This document shows positions 12,436-24,000 of a stretch of DNA of 64,000 bases, one piece after another. Both the position numbers and the translations under genes were made by a program. The notes under the pieces are model-generated. The model did no database searches. It saw only the letters and a program-made list of their open reading frames with translations, and was not told where the DNA came from. The stretch is from Mytilus edulis (taxonomy: Eukaryota > Mollusca > Bivalvia > Mytilida > Mytilidae), in NCBI RefSeq assembly GCF_963676685.1, contig NC_092357.1, forward strand, positions 18,837,607 to 18,901,606, in the 5' to 3' direction. Within the stretch, counting starts at the first letter, position 1. Every line of letters begins with the position of its first letter.

Positions 12436-12606
12436 CAGTGGCGGATCCAGGAATTTTCATAAGTGGGGGCCCACTGACTGACCTAAGAGGGGGCCTGCTC
12501 CAGTCACGCTTCAGTGATTCCCTATATAAGCAACCAAATTTTTTCCCAAAAAGGGGGGGCCCGGGCCCCCTGGGCCCCCCCCCCCCCCCCTAAATCCGCC
12601 TCTGAC
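12436..12606 (+). repeat. Family C copy (GGCGGATCCAG ... GGGGGCCC), poly-C end
   Basis: Starts GTGGCGGATCCAGGAATTTT, passes GGGGGCCCACTGACTG, CAGTCACGCTTCAGTGATTC and CCTATATAAGCAACCAAAT, and ends in a G/C run then TAAATCCGCCTCTG. Its ends (GGCGGATC and ATCCGCC) are inverted. Other copies: 28552-28706, 34452-34588, 56150-56290, 60638-60705 and, inverted, 30974-31118; part at 36048-36130. Confidence 0.8.
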
Positions 12607-14957
12607 CTGTATCAATCATTTAATTGACACAGACTCTTTGTGACATCTGAAAAATTGTGCTCATAAGAAATATTTGATAATGAGTGATTTTCTGGTTTCT
12701 TTGGTGAGTTTATTTACATCAATGTAGCATAACACATGTCTAGCTGTGAAATTTCAAATTAAAATATTTATCATTAAAAAATTAAAATAATTATTTATGA
12801 TAACAGAACATAACAGCTTAACTGTAGAATTATTTCTCAGTAAATATATACACAATAGCAAATGCTCAAATAAAACAATTTTAATAAGTTTATTTATCAT
12901 ATTAAACCTTAATTTATATGGTGGGATCAACCAAAGTGATTTTGAATTTTTTCTAAATTAAAGTGATATTTCCAGTCAGAATATAATTCCACCATCAGTA
13001 TAAAATGCTTATATGTATAAATCATTAAAATATATTTACAGGTGTAATTTGTTTATTCATTCAAATTAGTTAGATCAAATATCCATGATTTGTTCCGCAC
13101 AGGTAGGAAAAGGCAATGAGAAGTAAAAATGCAGGTAATAAGCTTTAAATGAATAAGATAATAAGATAAAAATGTATAAAGCTTTAATTGAATGTAATAA
13201 TAAAATATAGCATTTAAATATACAATATTTTAAAAAATATTTTTTTTAATTTATTGAAATTTGTTGTTTTAAATGTAATATACAAACAACATACTGCACT
13301 TCAAATATAACAATAAAAATATCTTACATTAATGACTAAAATTAAAAAAACTTAATTAATAGCAAAGATAAACTAATTGCACATTTGTTTTTTTTCTAAT
13401 AAAAATCATTGAATTACAAGAAATTAATTATTTAGCAAAATCAAATAGATTCTTATATACACAGATGTAAAAAAAAAAGTAACTAAATTTATTTTTAAAA
13501 TCAGGGTCCTTATGTTAAAATGAAGCATTACAAAAATAAAATTCTAAGTTAAATATTTGAAAGTTGAGATTCCATCGCATAAGACATACTAACAGGCACA
13601 GATAATCTGAAGCATATTTTGAGGGTTATACCGAATGCCAACATAAAACATGTAACTTCATTCTTACTGACCTAACGGTTTTAATCAAACTAAATAAATG
13701 AAAAAGATCTAAAACAAGTAAGCAAACTACTTACATGAGGGTCACATGAATTTGACTAGCATTATGTAACAATATGAACATATTATGCTTAAATCATTTG
13801 AGTTTTATCCTAGAATATTATGACCAATATATTACACAAGTTCAAAGCACTTTGGTTCGTTAAGGGAGATTCATAAAATAATATTTTCATTTTAAACAAT
13901 TACAAGGTAATAGTATTTAGAATTAAAAACACAGATCTTTTATACAGCTCAGGATTATAAAAAAAAAGATTATTCAAGATTTATACAGTTTATAATAATT
14001 TTAATAAATATGAGATTCAGATTTATCTGTTTTGCAAAAATAGAGTATTTGTTTAACTGCATCAAAATTTACTTTGGCAAGACCTTTGCATTGGATAAAA
14101 GTATGATGTAAGAAATTGTATGTTTATTTGTTCTAGATCTGGACTCAAATAATGATAAACTCAAAAGAATTGTTTCAAAGCAGTTAGAAGTTAACATGTA
14201 GGACAACATCTAGCACTTGGAAGACTTATTTCACTCTGAAAATCTCAACTGGCATTTATAAATTTCATAAACTTCACAAAAACTATAAAAATATATGCAA
14301 TATTTTAACAATATGTAAATTGTCCATTATAAATCTATACTAAACATATCAGTATCTTATGGTGTGCATAATACAACAAACAGTACATATAACTAAACTA
14401 AACATATGAGTAAGTAAAACTATACTTAAATATCTGATCAACATGGGAAAACTAATATTCTTTCTTTAATTTTTAAATTAAAACTGCCTCAACTGAAGTC
14501 AATAATTAAGTGTAAATATAATTGTATAATCATAATGATACAAAACAAAACTACAAAAGCTTTGGATGGAAAACAGATTTTTATCTTCAGTAGAAATTTA
14601 CAATCATCTTTTGAAATACTACAATTTCTGACTAGAAGCAGTGAAGCACTAAAATGAAATTATATATAACATTTTACATAAATTATTTGCATTACATCTT
14701 TTTCACAACCAGGAAAAGACCTATCATTTAAATGTTCTTATCCATCCTCCACTTAAAAATTATACATCAGAAACGTTTAACAAATTTTAATTTGCATCTA
14801 TCCATCTTCACATACTTAACTTTAGAAAATAATGAATTTTCACATTTCATAGTTTCACATTTTCAAGATTCACATTTTAAAATTGCATGTTTTGAAGATT
14901 CACATTATGAAGTTTCACATTTTGAAGTTTCACATGTGTAAATCAATGAAAATGTAT
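12607..14957 (-). other. Probable 3' UTR and downstream flank of the SLC4 gene
   Basis: Very AT-rich sequence with no coding signature. It follows the transporter stop codon and probably contains its 3' UTR. Several TTTATT hexamers (AATAAA on the minus strand) are present, but none can be singled out as the real poly(A) signal. From 14837 to 14940 a degenerate repeat of about 14-18 bp (core TTCACATTTTGAAG) lies just after the stop. Confidence 0.5.
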
Positions 14958-15066
14958 CTAAACCATATCATCTTCTTCATGTTCTTCTTTCAGAGGAGTT
15001 CTTTCATCTTCACCCACAAAAAAAGAAGTCTTTTCTGCAGCTTTCTTTTCTCTTGATCCATTTTTC
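14958..15066 (-). CDS. SLC4 exon 21, C-terminus with possible PDZ ligand
   Basis: The last 36 codons plus TAG at 14960-14958. It starts after TTTCTTAG; its first base completes an Arg codon with exon 20. It encodes a basic-to-acidic tail ([12 protein letters not shown] ... [13 protein letters not shown]). The end DDMV, with Asp at -2 and Val at 0, fits a class III PDZ ligand; this is an inference. Confidence 0.88.
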
Positions 15067-18000
15067 CTAAGAAATAAACAAAGAACATAAAAAAAATTCA
15101 GGTTATCATTGATGCATGAAATAATGCAACCATTATACTTTTGTTAAATTTCAGAGATTTAAGCCCAAAACTGCATTTTACCCCATGTTCTTTTTTTTAG
15201 CCATGTCAGCCATGTTGGTTGGCAGGAAGGTTCATCAGAAACATTTTGAAAGCATATACCTGAATATTGATTGTGGCCGAGTTTGGTTAAATTTGGCCAT
15301 GTTGGTTTGCAGGCAGCCTCATCAGAATTTTTTTTAAAACTAAATACCTATAAATGTTAATTGTGGCACATAAGCCAATTCTGTTTGATTTTTTCTTTTG
15401 TTCATTGTGTCGTCAATCTGTCAGTAGTTCGAAAATAGTTTTTGATTTATCCTCAACCCTTTTTTCTTGTAATTTCTCCCCCTCTTTTTATCATTTCCAT
15501 ACCTATTGTGAAGTCCTCCATTGTTCTGGTCGGGATCTCGTATAACAGGCATCGAGTCACGTCTGACTTGTAACCAGATTCCTGTTTTATTTACCTCCTC
15601 TGTAATATTCACACGATCCTGGGCAAAAGGTGTCTTAGTACCACCAAATTTATCTCCCTGACCATATATAGTTTTCATTTCATTCAGTCTTCGCTTTTCA
15701 TCACCAAGTAAACTTTCAGTCTAAAAAAATAAATCAGAAAATATTGGGTTATTTCTTATAACAAAATATTTTAATTGGATGTTATTATTACTATACAAAA
15801 AATTTAATATTGTAGGTGGGGCATAAAAAACATGGAGTATAATTGCCAATTAGACAACTCTCCACCCAAGTCATAATTTGTCAAAGTAAACCAATATATG
15901 TCAAAGTATGGTCTTCGACACAGAGCCTTGGCTCACAACGAACAGCAAGCTTCAAAGGGCCCCAAAAATGACAAGTGTAAAACATTTCAAACAGGAAAAC
16001 CAATAGTCTAATCTATGTAAAAAAATGACAAACACTTATGAACCACACCAACAAACTACAACCACTGAACATCAGGTTCCTGACTTAGGACAAGTGCAAA
16101 GAAATGCAGCAGATTTAAAATTTCTAGGTACCAACCTTCACCCTTATCTGCAACAATAGTGTAACATCACAACATAGAAAGACACTCTATAAATATCAAT
16201 TGAAATGGCTTAACTCAATCAAAAGACATATAAACACAAACAAGTAAACAAACACTGAACAAATAAATTTAATGGTCTATGGCATAATGTAAATGAGTTT
16301 CCTTACTTCTTCATCGTCGTCATCATCATCTTTCAATTCTTCCTCATCTTCTCTCTTCTTTTTACTATCATCAGGCATAATATCATCAAGCCATTTCAGT
16401 TCATCGTGAGTGAAGACTTTTTCTATTGCTTTTCTGACAAAGCATGTTCCCAAGACCATCACAGGGAAAACGATCGAAATTGATTTAGTGGTCTTAATGG
16501 CCCATAAAACAGCCAGACAAAGAATTTGAATTAGAGTAAATAAATGTACTCGTGTGGTTTTAACATGGCGTAGGAATATGTGATCTGGTTGATATTTGGT
16601 TGGCATCAACAAGATTAAGATTCTGTCTGTCAACTGAAAGTAGAAAAAAAAACCAGAATTACAATAAATTTTTTAAAATAACTCAATTTTGCTGTTAGTT
16701 TAATGTTGGTGTTAAACATATTCAAACTTGTACACAAATTTGTCTGCCATTATGTAAATTCAAACAAGATCCCATAAAATTTAACATCACAAAATAAAAA
16801 TATCTACGTCTCATTTATAAAGTGATTGTTGCTTGACGTCAGAAAGTTATTGGAAACAGATCCAAGTCCATACTGATGTTATGCCCATGTTAGAGTCTTG
16901 GATGATTTTGGGGTGGGTTCAAACCCAATTTTATATGATTCAGTAGGGATTCAAAATCAAATTTGTAGAAATATAGAGTCAATAAAATAAAATCTACAAA
17001 ATACTCACAGAATGGAAACTTTTGTGAGTTTTTAATTAAAAGTAGGTGCAAAAATGTTAGTAAATATTACCTGCATGCCTTTGAGAGCAGCTACACCCAT
17101 GTATAAGAACACACCATATAGGACAGGCATAGGAATTATCTACAAAAAAATCAAAAATTTAAAGATTATACACACAGAAAAAAATATACAGGAAGAAAAT
17201 TAGTACAAAAGTATATTGTTGAAAAAGACTTTAATTTATAAATGTGTGATACGTTGGACAACTCGACACTATATTTAGCCAAATTTGTGATTTTTTGGGG
17301 GGACTGGGGGGATTTTGAAAATCTCATCAAAATTTGTTACGATTAATTCATAAATGCTTTTGTGCATTTTCAATAATTGACATTGTTGAAACATGAACAA
17401 TTTGCAATTTCATAAAGTTTTGGCTAGAAATAATGCAAGTTTAAATTTTTTAAACCTATCATTTTGCAATGGATATACACTTAAATATCATACTTTAATA
17501 TTTTAGAATTAGGAATTGAATTGGTGTATCTCTTTTAAGGAATGATAAATTAAGATTACCGTTAAAATTGGTGTCATAAATACAGACAAGCCACTCAATA
17601 TTCCCACCAATAGTGCTGTAACACGCTGTTCCCTATAAAATAAAAACAGGAATCCAGTCAACAAAAGCTATAAAATCAACAGTTACACAGATTATTGCCA
17701 ATCAATTTTATGCCTCGTTCACACGGACATTTAATTAATATTGAATTTGAATCGAATTCGGTAATAGCGTTCACACACTCTTCTTTTTTAATTCCAATTG
17801 ATTTGAATAAACTAATTCGAATTACGTGTGAACTCAGCATTATATAACAGTCTGAAACAGATATTTAACACTACGGTATATAAAATGGCATATTTTCAAC
17901 CTAAATATCTCACCACAATATCAACAAATAAAAACGGAATTAACTTGAGGACACAAATCCCCGGCTCAAATTGGTTTGACAGAAGAAGGAAAAAACAAGA

Positions 18001-21000
18001 ATAAACTAAAGAAATGTTATCTTTCATAGAATTTCAGGTTTGTATCTGCCAACCTCTGAAAGAGAGGTTTTTATTTGAGTATTTGCTCACCTTACACCAA
18101 GGAATGTAGGTTTTTATTGGAGTATTTACTCACCTTACACTAAGGACTACAGGTTTTTATTTGAGTATTTACTCACCTTACACCAAGGAAGGTAGGTTTT
18201 TATTGAAGTATTTACTCACCTTACACCAAGGACTACAGGTTTTTATTTGAGTATTTACTCACCTTACACCAAGGACTACAGGTTTTTATTTCAGTATTCA
18301 CTCACCTTACACCAAGGACTACAGGTTTTTATTTGAGTATTTACTCACCTCACACCAAGGACTACAGGTTTTTATTTGAGTATTTACTCACCTCACACCA
18401 AGGACTACAGGTTTTTATTTCAGTATTTACTCACCTTACACCTAGGACTACAGGTTTTTATTTCAGTATTTACTCACCTTACACCTAGGACTACAGGATT
18501 TTATTTGAGTATTTACTCACCTCACACCTAGGACTACAGGATTTTATTTCAGTATTTACTCACCTCACACCAAGGACTACAGGTTTTTATTTGAGTATTT
18601 ACTCACCTTACACCAAGGACTACAGGTTTTTATTTCAGTATTTACTCACCTTACACCAAGGACTACAGGTTTTTATTTCAGTATTTACTCACCTTACACC
18701 AAGGACTACAGGTTTTTATTTCAGTATTTACTCACCTTACACCAAGGACTACAGGTTTTTATTTCAGTATTTACTCACCTTACACCAAGGACTACAGGTT
18801 TTTATTGAAGTATTTACTCACCTTACACCAAGGACTACAGGTTTTTATTTGAGTATTTACTCACCTCACACCAAGGAATGTTGGTTTTTCTCCAGGAGCT
18901 GCAGATTCTGTTTCTTTCCTTAAACTCATAATGTGAGCAAGTGCTGACACAGTGGCAGCAACATACCAAGGCAAACCAAACAAGGAGCATATAACTATAC
19001 ACACTGTTACAACCATCATGTCAAGATGATATCCATTTCCTTTCTGAAAAACAACAACAAATCATTGAGTTCTGTCTGCAATTTGAACATTTTCCTGTTG
19101 ATTTAACTGCCTAATACTTTAATGATCATAGACAGAAGAGGGGGGATAGGACCTTTATCGGGACTCCAGGATCGGGTGTTTTTAAGCTCGGGATTTCGGG
19201 ATTGACCCTTTCAGGATCGGGGAATTCTTTTTTTCTGATTTCAGGACGTTGGGATTTTCTTTATGTAAATTCGGGACCTAGGGATTTCGTGTTTTTAAGC
19301 CAGGGATTTCGGGGTCAGGACCCCTCCTATCCCCCCTCACAAAATATGATACATGAAAAAATTATGCAATGATGTCATGTATCAGTATAGCAATGTCACA
19401 TACTGAAAGTCCTGTCCAGTTGCAAAATAATATTTATGAAATGCATACATCTTCATTTGCACAAACCAACAACTATTGTTTTGTACATATAAAATTAGTT
19501 TTACAAACTTTTTCAATTTTCTCAACCAAAAAATCATACAATTAGAACAATTTCCTAAGTTTCCTTTTGATTTGATTTAAACTTCATCAATAACTACCTT
19601 GACCAAAATGTTATTTCTGAAGCATGACAGACAGATAGACACACTGATGGACAAATGGATGAATGAACTTTATTTAAAAGTATTTTCTAAGAGGTCACGT
19701 ACATAACAGTGTTAAAGGTTAGAAATATCAACACAAGTGAAGCAACATGATTTATCTTTTTATTTGACAGTCAAATAATATAGTCTGAGTCAACATGTAG
19801 AACATAAACATTGTCTTTAATTACTTAATGTAAATTTAATTCATTGTCCTTTAAATTATCAATTCTGATTGGTCCGGAAAATTGTCACCCGCTCAGCCAT
19901 GTGATAGAGTACATTATTTCGCTCATTTTAGCCAATCAAAATATGGCGTTTAAAGTGAAGTATAATAACAAAAAAAGAAACCTCATGGTTGAGTTGACTG
20001 GTCACATGTTTAAATCAAAGCGCGAAAGCGCTGTAATTAGGCAGTTAATTACAGGTTGTGTGTATTTCTAGTCCAGTTATATCATTATCTTCCATAGAAC
20101 AGAGGTGGTTTGTAGAATTTAAGATTTAGAGTTCTTTTGTACCAAGTTCACCTATATCTATAGTCTACTGTTTACAGTATATTTTCTGTGCCTCGCCATG
20201 AAATGCATTTTTAGCCATGGCCTTGTCAGTTTGCTTTAAATTTATGAGTTTGACTGTCCCTTTGGTGTCTTTCGTCCCTCTTCTTTAGACATATAAGAAC
20301 TTTTCCTTTTCAATATAAATAGACTATTTTTAATTATTGATTGTATACGCATATTCTATGACTCCCATAAAAAATAGTTCACAAAGATTGACTAGTCTCT
20401 GTACTGTGTGTATAGCAAGAACATCAAGTAACATAATGATAAAAGTACATAGTAACATGTCAACTTTTTTTATGACCATACCTGCCAACTGTCAGTATTT
20501 GCAGAGTATTTCCCCCATCAAGCTCGAGGCTCCCAAATGGAAATTTTGTAAGAGCAATTTTGTCGACTATTTAAAGAAAACAATTAATTCAACAATGGCT
20601 ATAAGCTTGTTAATGCAAGAAGAAGCCAAAAACCACATTAGAATATATTTGAAGGGAATCCATGACAATCGCCCCTTTTGCAAATAGCCCCACTTTTTCA
20701 CTAACTCGCCCCACTTTAAAAAAAAAACTGCCCCAACCTGGATTACCAAATCGCCCCACTTGTGAACTGTGTTAAATCCCGTTAATATTACTCCTGCCAA
20801 CTCGCCCCACCTAATAGAAAACGATAATATCTAGATAAATATATTATTAACCAGGAAGAATTTAGTAATGCCAACTCGCCCCACTTATGTAAAAAGATGT
20901 TATCCCGTTGTATATAAGTTAAATTCTGTTAATATTACTCCTGCCAACTGGTCCCACCTAATGGAAATCGGTAAAATCTAGATAAATATATTATTAACCA

Positions 21001-24000
21001 GGATGAATTTAGTAATGCCAACTCGCCCCACGTATGGAAAAAGATGTTATCCCATTGAATATTGTTGTGATGAAGTCCCTCACTACTGTGCACTGGTCAT
21101 GAGGAGAACTACTGCAGATTGAGATACTATATTCCCGGTTCTATTTTTGCTATTTTTTAGTTTCCGTATTTTAAAATAAACTTAATATCATATCCTTTTA
21201 ATATTAAATCGTCCTCATTGCACTCAATGTCTCTTACTATAATTATATCCTACATTGCTCATATTATCAATTTATTATTTGTGTATTACTTATTGTGTAT
21301 TTCACTAATGTTTATATAATCATTGTATTATGATGTTTTTGTATCTTGCCTGACAAGGGCCCATGATTGGAAAAATAAAATAATGTCTAATGTCTAATGT
21401 CTAAGTTCAATTCCTTATATTGCATTATGATACAATTAACAGGTTTCTTTTCAATTGTTATGCAAATAACTAAGCTTCAAAACTTACATTTATTCTTAGA
21501 ATTATAATTTCAGTATATATCAATAATAGTAATTAAATTAATTTTCGGTTTGTTTGTATTCTGTGTAGATTAGTTTTCATTAAAGTGGTGCAAGTTTTTA
21601 TTTCTAATTATTTATATATATATTAATCTGAAATTACCGTTTTTTTATAAGAAGGGCGAGTTGGCAGGAGTAATATTAAACAGGGTTCTCGCTAAGGCAA
21701 GTCCATGAGTCCTGGACTCATCAAAATCTGTCTGGACTCACCATTTTCAAAACTGGTGAGTCCACAAATACATCAATATTGAAATATTTTGTATAAACTG
21801 AACACAGTTACCATGACTCACCGTGGCCAAAAATGACGAGTCCCTGGACTCGCCTTCAAAAATCCTTAGCGAGAACCCTGATTTAACATGATTTAACCAA
21901 TTTCACATGTGGGGCGAGTTGGCAGGAGTAATATCAAACATGATTTAACCAAATTCACATGTGGGGCGATTTGATAAATCAGTTTGTGGTGTTTTTTTAA
22001 AAAGTGGGGCGATTAGCCAGTGGGGCGACTTGTCCTTCTTCCATTTGAAGGCCCCCTTGAAGGTTTTGTATGACTATATGAACCATCTTTCACGTAAAAC
22101 CCCCATGTGCATTTTGAAAAGTTGGCAGATATGTTTCTAACTCCAGGCAAAATCTACCGGTATGAATGAAAAAGAAGTTTTCAATTAAGGCTCTGTGGCC
22201 ATAACAGCTGTCTCATTAGCATTTTAACCACTTCCCATATTTGCAATTAAAACAATAGAAGAAAATTATTCAATGCAAAAACAAAACTTACTTGTAAATA
22301 TGAAATTCTCTTTACGGTTTGAGTTTTTCTCATTGTTTGAGATTGTACAGTAGTACCTGTAACTGCTTATAAACAAAATTGAGAATGGAAATGGGGAATC
22401 TGTCAAAGAGACAACAACCCGACCAAATAAAAAACAACAGCAGAAGGTCACCAACAGGTCTTCAATGTAGCGAGAAATTCCCGCACCCGGAGGCGTCCTT
22501 CAGCTGGCCCCTAAACAAATATATACTAGTTCAGTGATAATGAACGCCATACTAATTTCCAAATTGTACACAAGAAACTAATATAAAAATAATACAAGAC
22601 TAACAAAGGCCAGAGGCTCCTGACTTGGGACAGGCGCAAAAATGCGGCGGGGTTAAACATGTTTGTGAGATCTCAACCCTCCCCCTATACCTATTTCTTA
22701 TTCACTTTTGCTTGATAAACACACTAAATATCATATACATTGTACCACATCTCCTTATTTTTATATGCATTCCAATAACATGAACAATTGTAATTCAATT
22801 CTATATACCAAAGCAAAATGAACTGCACCACTTTCATTCACTAGTATGCATCTTTTGGCAAAATACAAGTTCTTAGATGACACCATTAATATAATATATA
22901 TTTATTGATAAAAAAATAAAATTTAGTATACAACTCTTTAACAGGTATAAAAAAAGCACAGCTGTGTCATAAATTGTGAAATCTGTGCTGAAAACATAGA
23001 CATTGATGGTATTTGAGTAATTCCATATGTGAAGCTCAACATTAGCTCGTCAGTTGGTGGTGGACAGTTATAGTTCCTTTCTGCAGGCTAGGATGAATGA
23101 CTTTTCAGGAAAACCAATTTCACAAATCAAAACTTTCCTCTAGATTTCTCCTACAATATTCATCCAGTTTAGTTCTTTTGTTTTAATTGGACACCGTCCT
23201 GATTTTTAATTTTGCAAACCATTCAGTCTCTTGCTTGCAAATGGTGCATGAAAATAGGATGGGTATGGCAGTAGACAAGTCTCTTTAAAGTGGGTTTGTG
23301 CCCTGATAAAAAGTTTTATAACTTAAGTTTAATTGAAACTTGTGCAACACATATACCTAAATAACTATATAACATAGAAGAGAGCATCATTCGTGTCAAT
23401 GTTTTGTTCCTGTTTACATTGTCATTGATATTTTTTCAGAAAGCCTGAGGCATAGCTCATGAATTCCTGTCATTAGACATTACATCCTAATAAATATAAA
23501 TTATCATAATTACTGCTAGAATAATTATCAGTATGATATACGTACACTATCATTGTACAGCCCAAGTCTTCAGTATATATAATTGTTGCATTCATTCACT
23601 CCTGTGTTCAGTCGTTCAAAAATATTTAAACATCAACAAATGAACTTTAATAAGGACAAGAAAACACTAGAAAAGATACGTACATACAACCCGTGTTTAA
23701 GTGTATTTGAAAGAGAAATAAATCTGGTTAAACGATGTAAAAAGGAGAAATATATCTGGTTAAACGATGTATAAAGGAGGAAAAAATTGTAGATATTGCA
23801 TTACGATGCGTTCTACCTAATAGCACGTGGATATGTTTACATATTTAGACTTGACCCAGTATGACCCGTACCTTGTAGGTCACCGCTGTCGTTTAAACAC
23901 TTGACTACAGTCGTGTATAAGCTAGACAATAAAAAGCTTAAGCCTGTACTATTTGTGTGAAGTAAATGTGTTTGTTCTGTACATTTAAATTGTTTTACCT

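Larger units (their letters stand above)
20667..22035. mobile_element. Inverted-repeat element built of TCGCCCCAC motifs
   Basis: The left part (20667-21060) repeats ACTCGCCCCAC several times with spacers such as GTTAATATTACTCCTGCC; the right part (about 21650-22035) carries the inverted copies (GTGGGGCGAGTTGGCAGG). The outer 130 bp of both arms align in inverted order, including AAATCGCCCCAC-TGTGAA. The left arm has an extra tandem unit of about 110 bp. The middle holds a separate insertion (21061-21412) and the right arm a nested MITE (21681-21880). No transposase seen. Confidence 0.75.

Noticed and set aside
15589..15595. GTAAAT inside exon 20 as the splice donor.
   Set aside because: It would leave a phase that does not fit exon 21 and would cut the [13 protein letters not shown] motif; the GTATGG donor at 15502 fits both.
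16277..16306. Extension of exon 19 past the GTAAGG donor (VRKLIYIMP).
   Set aside because: The donor joins in phase to exon 20, and the extension is short and unlike the family.
18055..18889. Regular 43-bp repeats considered as a CRISPR array.
   Set aside because: No unique spacers, the unit is continuous tandem DNA, and the gene is eukaryotic and spliced.
18591..18923. A 110-codon plus-strand open frame with perfect internal repeats ([24 protein letters not shown]).
   Set aside because: It is the antisense reading of the 43-bp exon-intron junction minisatellite; no start context or homology, and the minus strand carries the real exon.
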